Counted from the stretch's first letter, positions 17,551 through 26,460 are shown. The stretch: 64,000 nucleotides of DNA from Massilia sp. erpn (GCF_024400215.1 NZ_CP053748.1:992001-1056000), one strand, 5' to 3'. Numbers and translations: made by a program. The notes: generated from the letters alone by a model not told the origin.

Positions 17551-18912
17551 ATGTCCCGCGCTCCCGAACTCCTCCTTCCCGCCGGCTCGCTCGCCAAGAT
17601 GCATGCCGCCTTCGACTATGGCGCCGACGCGGTCTACGCGGGCCAGCCGCGCTACAGCCTGCGCGTGCGCAATAACGATTTCTCCACCCTGCAGGCGCTG
17701 CAGGAAGGCATCGAGGGCGCGCATGCGCGCGGCAAGCTGTTCTTCGTCGCCAGCAATATCTTCGCCCACAATTCCAAGCTCAAGACCTATCTGCGCGATA
17801 TGGAACCGGTCATCGAGATGAAGCCGGACGCCCTGATCATGGCCGATCCCGGCCTGATCATGATGGTGCGCGACAAGTGGCCGGACGTGCCGGTCCACCT
17901 CTCGGTGCAGGCCAACGCCGTGAACTGGGCCGACGTCAAGTTCTGGCACCGCATGGGGCTGACGCGCGTGATCCTGTCGCGCGAGTTGTCGCTCGACGAG
18001 ATCGAGGAAATCCGCCAGCAATGCCCGGAGATGGAGTTGGAAGTCTTCGTCCACGGCGCGCTGTGCATCGCTTACTCGGGCCGCTGCCTGCTGTCGGGCT
18101 ATTTCAACCACCGCGACCCGAACCAGGGCACCTGCACCAATTCCTGCCGCTGGGACTACAAGGTCAAGAACGCAGAAGAAGACGCCAGCGGCGACCTCAA
18201 CGAGATGAAGGTGATCCAGTTCGACTTCAACCAGGCGCTCGATGAAGCCAACAGCCGCCCGCTGTCCTCGCTGGGCCAGCAGCCGCGCCATCCGCTGGCC
18301 GACCGCCCCTACCTGATCGAGGAAGGCGGCCGTCCCGGCCAGATGATGCCGATCCTGGAAGACGAGCACGGCACCTACATCATGAATTCCAAGGACTTGC
18401 GTGCCGTCGAGCACGTGGCGCGCCTGGTCAAGATCGGCGTCGACTCGCTCAAGGTCGAGGGCCGCACCAAGTCGCTGTACTATGCGGCGCGCACGGCCCA
18501 GGTCTACCGCCGCGCCATCGACGACGCGGTGGCGGGCCGGCCTTTCGACACCGGCCTGCTGGGCCAGCTGCAAGGCTTGGCGAACCGCGGCTATACCGAC
18601 GGCTTCTACCAGCGCCACCACACCCAGGCGCACCAGAACTATATGCGCGGCGCCTCCGAAACCGACCGCAGCCAATATGTGGGCGCGGTGCTCGGCGTCG
18701 AAAACGGCTGGGCGCGCGTCGATGTGAAGAACCGCTTTGCCGTCGGCGACCGCATTGAAGTGATGCACCCGAGCGGCAACCGCGACATCACGCTGACGCG
18801 CATGCTCAACGACGAGGGCGGCGAAATCCAGGTCGCCCACGGCAGCGGCCACATCGTGCGCATCGAACTCGATCCTTCGCTCGACCGCGCACTGCTGGCA
18901 CGCTACCTCTAG
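17551..18912 (+). CDS. trhP: U32-family peptidase-like tRNA hydroxylation protein TrhP (YegQ)
   Basis: About 453 residues from the ATG at 17551 (MSRAPELLLPAGS). U32 hallmarks are present: LLPAGSLAKMHAAFDYGADA near the start, the peptidase U32 signature around EVFVHGALCIAYSGRCLLSGYF, and the Cys cluster GTCTNSCRWDY. TrhP works with iron-sulfur and prephenate-dependent steps to form 5-hydroxyuridine at tRNA wobble position 34. The C-terminal beta-barrel domain is complete. An ATG 27 bases upstream would add residues not typical of the family. Confidence 0.9.
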   Translation: MSRAPELLLPAGSLAKMHAAFDYGADAVYAGQPRYSLRVRNNDFSTLQALQEGIEGAHARGKLFFVASNIFAHNSKLKTYLRDMEPVIEMKPDALIMADPGLIMMVRDKWPDVPVHLSVQANAVNWADVKFWHRMGLTRVILSRELSLDEIEEIRQQCPEMELEVFVHGALCIAYSGRCLLSGYFNHRDPNQGTCTNSCRWDYKVKNAEEDASGDLNEMKVIQFDFNQALDEANSRPLSSLGQQPRHPLADRPYLIEEGGRPGQMMPILEDEHGTYIMNSKDLRAVEHVARLVKIGVDSLKVEGRTKSLYYAARTAQVYRRAIDDAVAGRPFDTGLLGQLQGLANRGYTDGFYQRHHTQAHQNYMRGASETDRSQYVGAVLGVENGWARVDVKNRFAVGDRIEVMHPSGNRDITLTRMLNDEGGEIQVAHGSGHIVRIELDPSLDRALLARYL

Positions 18913-18921
18913 GCGCCGCCC

Positions 18922-19710
18922 TCACAGGAAGGACAGCACGGCATCCAGGAACTCGCTCTCCCGCTCCACATTCGACATATGCACAGCTGGCAGCAGGACC
19001 AGCCTGGCACCGGAGATGGCGGCGGCGAGCGCTTCGCTGTGCGCGGCCGACGTCACGGTGTCGTGGCGGCCGCCGATCACCAGGGTCGGCGCTGTGATCA
19101 GGCGGATCGTGCGGCGCAGATCGGCATCGCGCACGGCGGCAAAAGCGCCGGCCAGGCCTTGCGGGTCGGTCGCCTGCACCATGGCGCGGAAGCGTTCGAT
19201 CACCGGCTCCTGCGCTTCCCGCATGGAAGCCGGGAACCAGTTGGCGAGGAAGGTTTCCGCCGCCTGCCGCAAATCGGTATCGTCACGCAAGGCGGCGATG
19301 CGCTCGTCGAATACGGTTGCCGGACCAAGCTGCGCGGCGGTATTGCTCAGAATAAGTTTCCCAAGACGCTCAGGCGCATGAATGGCCAGCCACTGGCCGA
19401 TAAAGCCGCCCAGCGAGAGGCCGAGGAAATGCACGCGCCCAATCCCCAAGGCATCCAGTAATTCCAGCACATCGCGGCCCAGCCGGTCCAGCGAGTAAGC
19501 GCCGGCCGGCGCGCCGGACTGGCCGTGGCCGCGCGTATCGTAGCGCAGCACGCGGAAGCGCTGCGCGAGCGCGGCGACCTGACCGTCCCACATGGCATGG
19601 CTGGTGGCGATGGAATTGGACAGCATCAGCACCGGCAGGCCGGGCGCGCCATCGAAACGGTAAGCGATGCGAACGCCGTCGCCCGCGGTGATATAGGAGA
19701 GGTTTTCCAT
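18922..19710 (-). CDS. pcaD: Alpha/beta hydrolase, 3-oxoadipate enol-lactonase-like (PcaD)
   Basis: 262 residues from the ATG at 19710, preceded by AAAGG. The nucleophile elbow is GLSLGG (Ser99); the acid is in GGRHDTVT and the histidine in PAVHMSN. The segments RYDTRGHGQSGAP and HAPERLGKLILSNTAA are typical of enol-lactonases of the beta-ketoadipate pathway, which open 3-oxoadipate enol-lactone. The divergent LysR gene is the usual regulator arrangement. No other protocatechuate genes are adjacent, so the role may be a related lactone or ester hydrolysis. Confidence 0.78.
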   Translation of the reverse strand: MENLSYITAGDGVRIAYRFDGAPGLPVLMLSNSIATSHAMWDGQVAALAQRFRVLRYDTRGHGQSGAPAGAYSLDRLGRDVLELLDALGIGRVHFLGLSLGGFIGQWLAIHAPERLGKLILSNTAAQLGPATVFDERIAALRDDTDLRQAAETFLANWFPASMREAQEPVIERFRAMVQATDPQGLAGAFAAVRDADLRRTIRLITAPTLVIGGRHDTVTSAAHSEALAAAISGARLVLLPAVHMSNVERESEFLDAVLSFL

Positions 19711-19805
19711 ACTGCGCTGCCTTTCAGTCCAGGGTTGGTGTAGACCCATGGTAGGGGCAGGCTCAGTAAAAAAATATTATAAACTTTCAGCATTCTTTGT
19801 AATAA

Positions 19806-20726
19806 ATGCTGACAATGAGCGCTTTCACCCTGCACGACCTGCAATGCTTTGACGCCGTGGCCCGCACCGGCGGCTTCCAGACGGCGGCCGACGCGCTGCA
19901 CCGCTCGCATCCGGCCGTGCACGCGGCGGTGAGCAAGCTGGAACGCCAGCTCGGCCTGCGCCTGCTCGACCGCAGCGGCTACCGCGTCAGCCTGACGGAA
20001 GCGGGGGCGTCCTTCCACCGGCGCGCCCAGGTCTTGCTACAGGAAATGCACAGCCTGCAGGTGCATGCCCAGCAGCTGGCCATGGGTGAGGAAAGCGAAC
20101 TGCGCGTGGTGATCGGCGATTTCTGCCCACGCCGCGAAGTACTGGCTATGCTGGGCGCCTTCGGCAGCCTGAATCCGCATACCCGTCTGCATCTGCATGC
20201 CGAGGCGGTAGGCGGGCCGCTGCAGCGCTTGCTGGCGGACGAGGCCGATCTGATCCTGCATACGGTGAACAAGAGCGATCCGCGCCTGGAATGGCTGGAC
20301 TTGTGCGCCGTGCCTTTCGTGCCGGTGGCCGCACCCGGCTTCCTCGGTTTTGCCGAGAGCAAGTCGATCCGGCCCGAACAGCTGCGGCCGTATACCCAGT
20401 GCATCATCCGCGACACGGCGCGACAGGCGAACACGGCGGATTACTTCATGATCGCCGGCGCCCACCAGTGCACCGTGGCCGATCAGCTGATGAAGAAAGA
20501 CATCATCCTGCAAGGCATGGCCTGGGGCCATCTGCCGCGCTTCCTGGTGGCGCAGGAGTTACACGACGGCGCCCTGCTCTCGCTGGCCGGGCGCTATCTG
20601 CCGGGCAGCGTGGAAGCGCTGGTGGCGGCGCGCCGCAGCGACCGTCCGCATGGGCCGGCGGCACAGCGCCTATGGGCGCATCTCCAACAGGCCGCGCCGC
20701 AGCTGCGCTTGCCCGAACCGCTTTAA
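19806..20726 (+). CDS. LysR-family transcriptional regulator divergent from the enol-lactonase
   Basis: 306 residues. The HTH is at about 4-62 (LHDLQCFDAVARTGGFQTAA, then VSKLERQLGLRLLDRSG), followed by a LysR effector domain. The 95-bp interval to the hydrolase start is AT-rich (aaatattataaactttc) and is the likely operator for both genes. The Met three codons downstream (MSAFTLHD) is an equally plausible start. Confidence 0.9.
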   Translation: MLTMSAFTLHDLQCFDAVARTGGFQTAADALHRSHPAVHAAVSKLERQLGLRLLDRSGYRVSLTEAGASFHRRAQVLLQEMHSLQVHAQQLAMGEESELRVVIGDFCPRREVLAMLGAFGSLNPHTRLHLHAEAVGGPLQRLLADEADLILHTVNKSDPRLEWLDLCAVPFVPVAAPGFLGFAESKSIRPEQLRPYTQCIIRDTARQANTADYFMIAGAHQCTVADQLMKKDIILQGMAWGHLPRFLVAQELHDGALLSLAGRYLPGSVEALVAARRSDRPHGPAAQRLWAHLQQAAPQLRLPEPL

Positions 20727-20951
20727 GTTTCCGCTAAGCCACAACGCCGCGCTGCGCTTATACGCCCGCCAAATAAGGCGCGCCACGAAATCGCTTCATT
20801 TGTGGCTTATTCGCCGCAAGCTGTGCAATATTGGTAGAACACCCAACACTTATAAAAAAAGCATGCAATAATTGAATCACAGTTCTCAGCCTTTCCCGAG
20901 GGCTGTCTCCATCGCTTCTTCCCTTACCCATACTAAACGGAGCATAAAAAG
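20727..20951 (+). promoter_or_regulatory. Regulatory region of the PEP-CTERM gene with a possible sigma-54 site
   Basis: An inverted repeat TAAGCCACAA (20735-20744) / TTGTGGCTTA (20800-20809) flanks 55 bp. The right arm leads into TGGCTTATTCGCCGCA (20803-20818), which has the GG-N10-GC spacing of a sigma-54 promoter but only partial match to the full consensus. PEP-CTERM genes of related bacteria are often sigma-54 dependent. The site is a weak call from spacing alone. Confidence 0.3.
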
Positions 20952-21497
20952 ATGAGCATCGTAAAGTTCTTTAGGGTTGTACTTGCTGCGGGTATTCTGT
21001 TTGCTGGGCTGACGCAAGCAGCCCGCGCCGATATCAAAACCTTCGCTGGCGATACTTCGACCGGTCCCACCTTCCACCGTCCCGTTGAATCGCTGCTGGG
21101 ACTGTCGGCCGTCGGCACCAATGTGCGCTACGACGCTTTTGCTTTCACCGTATCGCAAAGCGGCACCTATACCTTCCTGACCACCGGCCTGTTCGACACC
21201 TTCCAGCTGCTGTATGAACACTCGTTCAATCCAGCCGACTCGCTGACCAACGCCATCGGCGCCAGCGACGACCTGCTGGGCCAGACCACCTCGGGCTTCT
21301 ACGGCCCGCTGAGCGCTGGCGTGACCTATATCTTCGTCTCGACCGGTTTCGAGAACACGGATCATGGCAAGTACAGCCTCACCATCGGCGGCCCCGGCCT
21401 GATCACCGCCGTGCCTGAGCCTGCCACCTACCTGATGCTGGGTCTGGGCTTGGCCGGCATCGCACTGGCAAGCCGCCGCAAAAACCGCCAGGTTTAA
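20952..21497 (+). CDS. PEP-CTERM sorting-domain exported protein
   Basis: 181 residues. The signal peptide is at 1-27 (cleavage after ARA). The C-terminal 28 residues are a complete PEP-CTERM signal: VPEP at 154-157, a hydrophobic helix (YLMLGLGLAGIALA) and a basic tail (SRRKNRQ). Such proteins are processed by exosortase (EpsH/XrtA) and delivered to the surface or extracellular matrix together with exopolysaccharide. The mature body looks like a small beta-rich domain with repeated FxDxF-like phrases (DAFAFTVSQSGTYTF). No exosortase is in this window, so it must be encoded elsewhere. Confidence 0.92.
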   Translation: MSIVKFFRVVLAAGILFAGLTQAARADIKTFAGDTSTGPTFHRPVESLLGLSAVGTNVRYDAFAFTVSQSGTYTFLTTGLFDTFQLLYEHSFNPADSLTNAIGASDDLLGQTTSGFYGPLSAGVTYIFVSTGFENTDHGKYSLTIGGPGLITAVPEPATYLMLGLGLAGIALASRRKNRQV

Positions 21498-21511
21498 GAG
21501 GTAAGCCCGGC

Positions 21512-21545
21512 AAAAAAAACGCCACCTTCGGGTGGCGTTTTTTTT
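21512..21545 (+). terminator. Terminator after the PEP-CTERM gene
   Basis: AAAAAAAACGCCACC TTCG GGTGGCGTTTTTTTT is a textbook hairpin with A and T runs on both sides. It can also end the convergent SGNH hydrolase transcript, whose stop codon lies at its right edge. Confidence 0.93.
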
Positions 21546-22420
21546 CAGATGCGGCCCTGGAAGGATGGCCAGGCGCGCAAGGCGTCCAGGAATTTCTGCG
21601 TGATGCGGGCAAAGCCGCCCGGCGTCGGGTGCAGCTCATTGGCCCAGTCATGCGCGCCCAGCGTGCCCTGGGTTTTCACGTGGACGAAATTGGCGTGGCG
21701 CGTTTGCAGCTCGTCCAGCAAGGCGGAAAACTGGCCCAGCAGCTCGCGCACGATGAGCTGGCCGTCGGCCAGTGCTTCCCAGCCCCGGTCCAGCAAGCCA
21801 GGCTGCAGCCAGGGTCCCGCACCGCACACGCCCTTGCCGTCCGGCAGGGCGAAATCGTAGCTGTGCACAAAGATGGGGATGGCAGCGTCGATGCGGTCGC
21901 GTGCCTGGGCCAGATCCTCATACGCGGCGCGCACCACGGCCAGGACGCCATCCACGCGCTGTTGTAACAATCCCCGGGCCGGATCGCTGCCGGCGCTCGC
22001 TGCATCGCGCACCCACAGGCGGAACTGGTCGCCGGCCAGATCGTTGCCGCCACCTGAAAACAGGATGGCGTCGAAATGGCCGTTCTGGGGATCGCGCAGT
22101 TCGCGCAGCAGCTCATGCAGCTTCTTCACGCCCAGCATGCTTTCCGCCGCCTCGCCATGGTGGGCCAGGGACAGGATTTCCGGTCCCTTCGGTACATTGC
22201 GCAGATGTGCGATCACATCGCTGGCTCCGGGAAAGGGCAAGGGATAATCGAACCAGCTGTCGCCCTGGGCGATCAGGTTCAGCGGCTGCGGCACCGCCAG
22301 AGCGGCCGGTCCGGCCATAGTCCGCATGCGCTGGCGGTTGGCAATCCGGGTCTGATGTTCCTGGATACGCTGTTCCTTGTCCTTCTCAATCGCGGCCTTG
22401 GCCTGGGCGTAGTCGAGCAT
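21545..22420 (-). CDS. SGNH/GDSL-type hydrolase
   Basis: 291 residues from the ATG at 22420 (GGAG five bases upstream; a TTG 15 bases further is in frame). SGNH blocks are visible: block I IAQGDSWFDY with the catalytic Ser, block III SGGGNDLAGD with Gly and Asn, and block V DWANELHPTPGGF with the Asp/His pair. There is no signal peptide; the N-terminus is a charged helix, so the protein appears cytosolic. Members hydrolyse esters of lipids, sugars or small molecules. It lies 11 bases downstream of the Cache-like gene and is probably co-transcribed with it. Confidence 0.85.
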   Translation of the reverse strand: MLDYAQAKAAIEKDKEQRIQEHQTRIANRQRMRTMAGPAALAVPQPLNLIAQGDSWFDYPLPFPGASDVIAHLRNVPKGPEILSLAHHGEAAESMLGVKKLHELLRELRDPQNGHFDAILFSGGGNDLAGDQFRLWVRDAASAGSDPARGLLQQRVDGVLAVVRAAYEDLAQARDRIDAAIPIFVHSYDFALPDGKGVCGAGPWLQPGLLDRGWEALADGQLIVRELLGQFSALLDELQTRHANFVHVKTQGTLGAHDWANELHPTPGGFARITQKFLDALRAWPSFQGRI

Positions 22421-22431
22421 GCGATCTCCGC

Positions 22432-22881
22432 TCAACGCTTGTAGACGCCGGCGCAGACCACGCTCTCATCGAGCTTCTCGCAATACATTTCCTTGGGCAG
22501 CACGCCCTTGGTGACGGGGTCGACAAACACATAGTTCTGCCAGAACTTACCCTTGCTCTTGGCCAGCTCGACCCGTTCGCGCACGTAGTAATTGCCTTCC
22601 ACGTCGCGGATATCGATCAGGTTCTTGCCCACCAGCTTGGAATTCTGGCCGTGCGCCAACACTTTGCCCTGCAGGTCGTAGACCACCGGATACAGTTCAC
22701 CATGCACCCAGGCCGCATCCTTGGCCGTGATGGCCGACAGCGTGCCATTGGCATCCTTGCGCATGGCGCTGGTGACTTTCCCCACCAGCTGCTCGGCCTG
22801 CTGCCGGGTTGCAAAGGTTTCAGCAGCATTCGCCTGGACAGCAGCACCGATAAAGGCCACGGCAAGAATCGCATATTTCAT
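22432..22881 (-). CDS. Small periplasmic Cache-domain protein
   Basis: 149 residues from the ATG at 22881, preceded by AGGAG. Longer upstream frames have no signal sequence and are not favoured. The signal peptide is residues 1-19 (VQANA/A). The body fits a single Cache (PAS-like) sensor fold: VVYDLQGKVLAHGQNSKLVGKNL, then EGNYYVRERVELAKSKGKFW and a C-terminal cysteine pair. These free-standing periplasmic Cache proteins probably bind a small ligand or act with a partner receptor. Confidence 0.82.
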   Translation of the reverse strand: MKYAILAVAFIGAAVQANAAETFATRQQAEQLVGKVTSAMRKDANGTLSAITAKDAAWVHGELYPVVYDLQGKVLAHGQNSKLVGKNLIDIRDVEGNYYVRERVELAKSKGKFWQNYVFVDPVTKGVLPKEMYCEKLDESVVCAGVYKR

Positions 22882-23022
22882 GATCGGCTCCTGTGTTTGA
22901 GATATGCCTAAGATACGCCGATTTGCCTTGCCCACGCCACAGATTTTCAGCCGGCAACGCGGCGCCCGCCAGTGTGCTTTTGCGCGATACTCCTTCCACG
23001 CAACGCTTGCAAAGAGAAAGTA

Positions 23023-24093
23023 ATGAAGCACCATCCCGTCTTCTCGCGGCTCGGCGGCGCGCGCGCGGCATGCGCTGTTCTGTTGAGCCTGCTGAACCTG
23101 TGCTGCCTTGGCGCCCGCGCCCAGTCCCCGCCAGCGCCTTCGACCGTGGTCACCGTCCCTAACACGCGCAGCCCGGTCGACAAGTCCTACCGCAAAATGG
23201 TGCGCGGCATGGAACGCTTCGCGCGCGAGCAGGCCCGGCTCGCACCTGGCGCCAGCTTACGCTTTCGCCTGCTGCCGCGCCTGCCCTCGGTGCAGCTTGA
23301 CGACGTGACGCTGCACATCGTCGGCGACACGCTGAGCCTGCCCGTGGCGCTGGCATCCGACCACAGCTTCACACTGGAGCGCAATGACGCCGCGCTGCGC
23401 GAAGATGCCGCCCTGATCGCCAACCGCAAGACCAGCAGCCTGACTTGGCGCGCCGAAATCCACAGCCCCGGCGTGCCGGACGGCATGCGCCGCCTTGGCG
23501 ATCTGCGGCTGGAGTGCCTGGTCGGCATGGAAGCGGGGCTGGTCTCGAACAATGCGCGCCTGTTCGCCTGGCTCAGCGACTGGCTCGCCAACAGCGAGCG
23601 CGTGTGCACGGCGGCGGACGGCAACTACCTGTTCTTCAGCGAACGCCCGCTGTTCAGCGTGACGCTGCAGGCGGGCGCGCGCCACGCCGTGTTGCCCTTC
23701 CGCCAGCAGTACGCGGGCGGCACGCAGGATGCGTCCACCCTGCCCTACTGCGATTGCCAAGTGCTGCTCGACCGCAGCTACTATGCGCCGCTGTGGGACG
23801 CCAGCTGGCCCGACGACACCCTGCTCTCTTTCGAATACATGGATGAAGCGGCGCCACCGGCCGCATCGGCCGTGACAGGCGTTCAGCCCGGCGACACGCG
23901 CGCGCAGCTGCGCGCCAGCCTTGGTCCCGCCACGGAAATCGGTTTCGACAGCGGCATGGCAGTCTGGCTGTATCCACCGCTCACACCCAAGCAGGCGCGC
24001 CAGCCGCAGCCGCAAGCCCTGCTGCTGTTCGGCGCCGATGGCCGCCTGCTGAAAAGCCGGCAGTTGCCGGCAGCGGCCAGCTCAGCGCAGTAA
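23023..24093 (+). CDS. Secreted protein of unknown function with a BamE-like C-terminal motif
   Basis: 356 residues from the ATG at 23023 (AAAGAGAAAG upstream). A signal peptide ends near LGARAQS. The first 280 residues match no family I recognise; they include a CDCQVLLD cysteine pair. The segment VQPGDTRAQLRASLGPATEI (about residues 295-314) resembles the BamE/SmpA 'GMTrxqV..lLG.P' phrase, seen in outer-membrane-associated small domains. It ends 12 bases inside the convergent DUF1275 gene. Confidence 0.7.
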   Translation: MKHHPVFSRLGGARAACAVLLSLLNLCCLGARAQSPPAPSTVVTVPNTRSPVDKSYRKMVRGMERFAREQARLAPGASLRFRLLPRLPSVQLDDVTLHIVGDTLSLPVALASDHSFTLERNDAALREDAALIANRKTSSLTWRAEIHSPGVPDGMRRLGDLRLECLVGMEAGLVSNNARLFAWLSDWLANSERVCTAADGNYLFFSERPLFSVTLQAGARHAVLPFRQQYAGGTQDASTLPYCDCQVLLDRSYYAPLWDASWPDDTLLSFEYMDEAAPPAASAVTGVQPGDTRAQLRASLGPATEIGFDSGMAVWLYPPLTPKQARQPQPQALLLFGADGRLLKSRQLPAAASSAQ

Positions 24094-24834
24094 GGCCGCG
24101 CGCGCTTTCAGATCATCGAGCACCGGCACGATGGCCATCAACACCAGCAGCAGGGCCAGCGGCACCGTCGCCAGATAGCCGATGCGCGCAAAGCCCAGCG
24201 CCCCGAGCAGGCCGCCGCCAAAGAAAGCCAGCGCCAACGCGCACAGCAAGCGCAGGCGGGGCCGGTTGGCGGCGACCGGCGGCGCTGCCGCCTGCCCCGC
24301 ATTCCAGTACACCGCCTTGCCCAGCTCGATGCCGATATCGGTGACGATGCCCGTGATATGGGTGGTGCGGATTTCCGCGCTCGACAGCTTGGTGATGACG
24401 GCGTTCTGCAAGCCCATCATGAAACACAGCAACGTCACCGTGGCGGGCAGCACCAGCACATCGATATCGGCCAGCCAAGCCCCGAGCACGCCGAAGCACA
24501 GCAGCAGTACCGCCTCCAGCAGCAATGGAAAGGCATACTCGCCATGCATCTGCCGCCGCCGCGCGTAATTGATCATGATGGCGCAGCAAGCCGCCCCCGC
24601 GACAAACGCCGCCAGCGCGCCGCCACCGGCCAGCACCAGGCCCAGCGCGCCGATCGCCAGATTATCGGCCATGGCCGAGACGATGCCCGTCATATGCGAG
24701 GTGTACTGCCCGACCGCGACAAAGCCGCCCGCATTGGCCGCCCCCGCCACAAAGGCCAGCACCACGCCCAGCTGCCGGTTGCTGGCCGCGGCACGCTGGC
24801 GGCCGGTCAGACGGCGCGCGTAATTGATGGGCAT
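24082..24834 (-). CDS. DUF1275 (YoaK-family) integral membrane protein
   Basis: 250 residues with six hydrophobic segments. The DUF1275 pattern is clear: AFVAGAANAGGFVAVGQYTSHMTG in helix 1-2 and FMMGLQNAVITKLS with TTHITGIVTDIG in the second half, an internal pseudo-repeat. The family is a predicted inner-membrane transporter of unknown substrate. A second, more distant member is at 43075-43782 in this window. Confidence 0.9.
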   Translation of the reverse strand: MPINYARRLTGRQRAAASNRQLGVVLAFVAGAANAGGFVAVGQYTSHMTGIVSAMADNLAIGALGLVLAGGGALAAFVAGAACCAIMINYARRRQMHGEYAFPLLLEAVLLLCFGVLGAWLADIDVLVLPATVTLLCFMMGLQNAVITKLSSAEIRTTHITGIVTDIGIELGKAVYWNAGQAAAPPVAANRPRLRLLCALALAFFGGGLLGALGFARIGYLATVPLALLLVLMAIVPVLDDLKARAALLR

Positions 24835-24959
24835 GGCGGCGGTCGGCGCAGAGGCCGGGCAAGGGCTGACATAGGGGGAATCTCTCCGGTGGAGGTCAAA
24901 ATTTATACCTCCGGAAAAAATCCGTCAATCCGGACTAGGCAAGCCAGCTTTCACCCTGC

Positions 24960-24965
24960 TATAAT
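24960..24965 (+). promoter_or_regulatory. -10 box of the tRNA-Phe gene
   Basis: TATAAT lies ten bases before the mature tRNA 5' end. A good -35 hexamer is not obvious at 17-bp spacing. Confidence 0.6.
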
Positions 24966-24975
24966 TGCGCGCCTT

Positions 24976-25051
24976 GGCCTGGTAGCTCAGTTGGTAGAGC
25001 AGAGGATTGAAAATCCTTGTGTCGGTGGTTCGATTCCGCCCCGGGCCACCA
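24976..25051 (+). tRNA. tRNA-Phe: tRNA-Phe (anticodon GAA)
   Basis: 76 nt with an encoded CCA end. All arms pair: acceptor GGCCTGG/CCGGGCC (one G-U), D arm GCTC/GAGC, anticodon stem GAGGA/TCCTT with loop TTGAAAA, and T arm GGTGG/CCGCC with loop TTCGATT. Its 3' 48 bases are duplicated at 1524-1571. An AT-rich island begins just downstream, as is common for tRNA integration sites. Confidence 0.97.
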
Positions 25052-25066
25052 AGAACATCCCAAGCA

Positions 25067-25096
25067 AAACGCCAACCCATGCAGGTTGGCGTTTTT
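25067..25096 (+). terminator. Terminator of tRNA-Phe
   Basis: AAAACGCCAACC pairs with GGTTGGCGTTTT over a six-base loop, followed by T-rich sequence. It is homologous to the terminator after the tRNA fragment at 1585-1616. Confidence 0.88.
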
Positions 25097-25366
25097 GTTT
25101 TCAGCTCAAGAAGTCCTTGCATCCGGTCTATTGCCGGCCTACCTTCCTTCGGTACCCGCAACCGTCCGAATCGTTAAATCATCTGACAATCATTCGATGT
25201 TTCGCCCCGCAGCGCCCACTCCGAATGGTCAAATCGTCCATGTTCCGATTCTTCCGGCTTGAGCAGGAGTTTACTAGGTCTTACAAATCCTTGCGCCGGT
25301 GATCCGTTTCTTTCTCGCCATAAAGTTACATATAAGATAATCCGTCAGTCAGAGCAACCATATACT

Positions 25367-25397
25367 ACAAATCGTCATGTGACAATTTGTGTATTTT
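25367..25397 (+). promoter_or_regulatory. Palindrome with T run upstream of the island hydrolase
   Basis: ACAAATCGTCA TG TGACAATTTGT is an inverted repeat with 11-bp arms and one mismatch (25367-25390). It is followed by GTATTTTTTT. It lies about 60 bases before the hydrolase ribosome-binding site. It could be an operator or a conditional terminator in the leader. Confidence 0.5.
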
Positions 25398-25458
25398 TTT
25401 CGAAAAAAAATTCCTAAAGTGATGAAGCAACCATACTAAAAACCAAAGGAGAACAATC

Positions 25459-26421
25459 ATGCTGGTCGCTACAAATCGCAATGTCGTTTCCAGCAACTTC
25501 AACAACAACATAGGGGATGAGAACGGATTTGGCGAAGAGGTAAACAAAAAAGGGCCAACTGAGCTTCGCTTTGCCAACGTCAAACGTTTAGCAAGGAAGT
25601 GGCGCGTCGAACTGGTTCCCGAGCCCAAAAATCTTAATCAGGACAATCTACCATCACAACTGCAATTCGCGCATCTAGCCAAAAAATGTGTCACAAACAA
25701 GCGCAACTGTGTTTTTTACATCCATGGATATAACAAGCCTTTTGTCGAAACGCTGGAACAAGCATATTTGATCGAACAACGGTATAACGTCGAAGTTTTG
25801 CTATTCTCCTGGCCTTCGAATACCGGTGGTTTCCCTCTCTTCGAGTATAGGCAGGCGCGACGTGTGGCTCAGACATCTTTTGGTGCCCTGGATGCCTTGC
25901 TGGAAAAGTATGCGCGTGCCTTGCAGGAATGGCTCACTCCCGAAGATTCAGCAGCATTAATGGCATGTGACAGCACGACCAACCTGCTGGCTCACAGCCT
26001 AGGCAATTATCTTCTAGAGCATTACGTGCTTAGCCAAGCCTACCAAGCCGAAACTAGACTATTCACCAATGTCGTGCTGAGCCAAGCCGATGTTAATAGT
26101 ATCAATCACATTAAATGGCTCGATAAAATCGTAGTTGGGCAACGTACATATGCCACGATCAACGAGAACGACAAAATATTAGGCTGGTCAGAAACTCAAA
26201 ATCCACCTCGTTTAGGAAAAACGCTTGCTAACTTAGAAGGAAAGACCGCACAGTATTATGATTTCACGCGGGGTAAGGGTGTTGGAAAAAAACATCAGCT
26301 ATGGGGGGACGTACAAAATGTAGATGTAGCTCGCTTCTTTACTGCGGTTCTGAACGGGAAGCGGGGCGACGATGTCAGTGGATTCACATTTGATCCGAAA
26401 TTTAACGCCTACAGGATGTAA
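25459..26421 (+). CDS. Alpha/beta hydrolase of DUF900 type (island gene)
   Basis: 320 residues, AT-rich codons, strong site AAAGGAG before the ATG. Residues 83-92 form the oxyanion strand (NCVFYIHGYN), LLFSWPS follows at 114-120, and the nucleophile elbow is AHSLGN with Ser180. ADVNS at 210-214 and NENDKILGWS at 235-244 correspond to the DUF900 acid region, and His279 is a candidate base. DUF900 proteins are poorly characterised lipase- or esterase-like hydrolases, often in accessory regions. There is no signal peptide. It is convergent with the primase/PLD gene and may form a functional pair with it; that is inference. Confidence 0.85.
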   Translation: MLVATNRNVVSSNFNNNIGDENGFGEEVNKKGPTELRFANVKRLARKWRVELVPEPKNLNQDNLPSQLQFAHLAKKCVTNKRNCVFYIHGYNKPFVETLEQAYLIEQRYNVEVLLFSWPSNTGGFPLFEYRQARRVAQTSFGALDALLEKYARALQEWLTPEDSAALMACDSTTNLLAHSLGNYLLEHYVLSQAYQAETRLFTNVVLSQADVNSINHIKWLDKIVVGQRTYATINENDKILGWSETQNPPRLGKTLANLEGKTAQYYDFTRGKGVGKKHQLWGDVQNVDVARFFTAVLNGKRGDDVSGFTFDPKFNAYRM

Positions 26422-26429
26422 TAGCCTGC

Positions 26430-26460
26430 CAGAAATCTGGCCGTGCGCACAGAATTTCTG
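26430..26460. terminator. Possible bidirectional terminator between convergent island genes
   Basis: CAGAAAT (26430-26436) and ATTTCTG (26454-26460) form a seven-base stem with a long loop in the 78-bp gap. There is no strong T run, so this is a weak call. Confidence 0.3.

Noticed and set aside
1524..25055. The whole interval between the two tRNA-Phe copies as one integrated element
   Set aside because: Order is wrong (fragment upstream of the intact tRNA), composition is mostly native, and the contents are ordinary chromosomal genes with no integrase.
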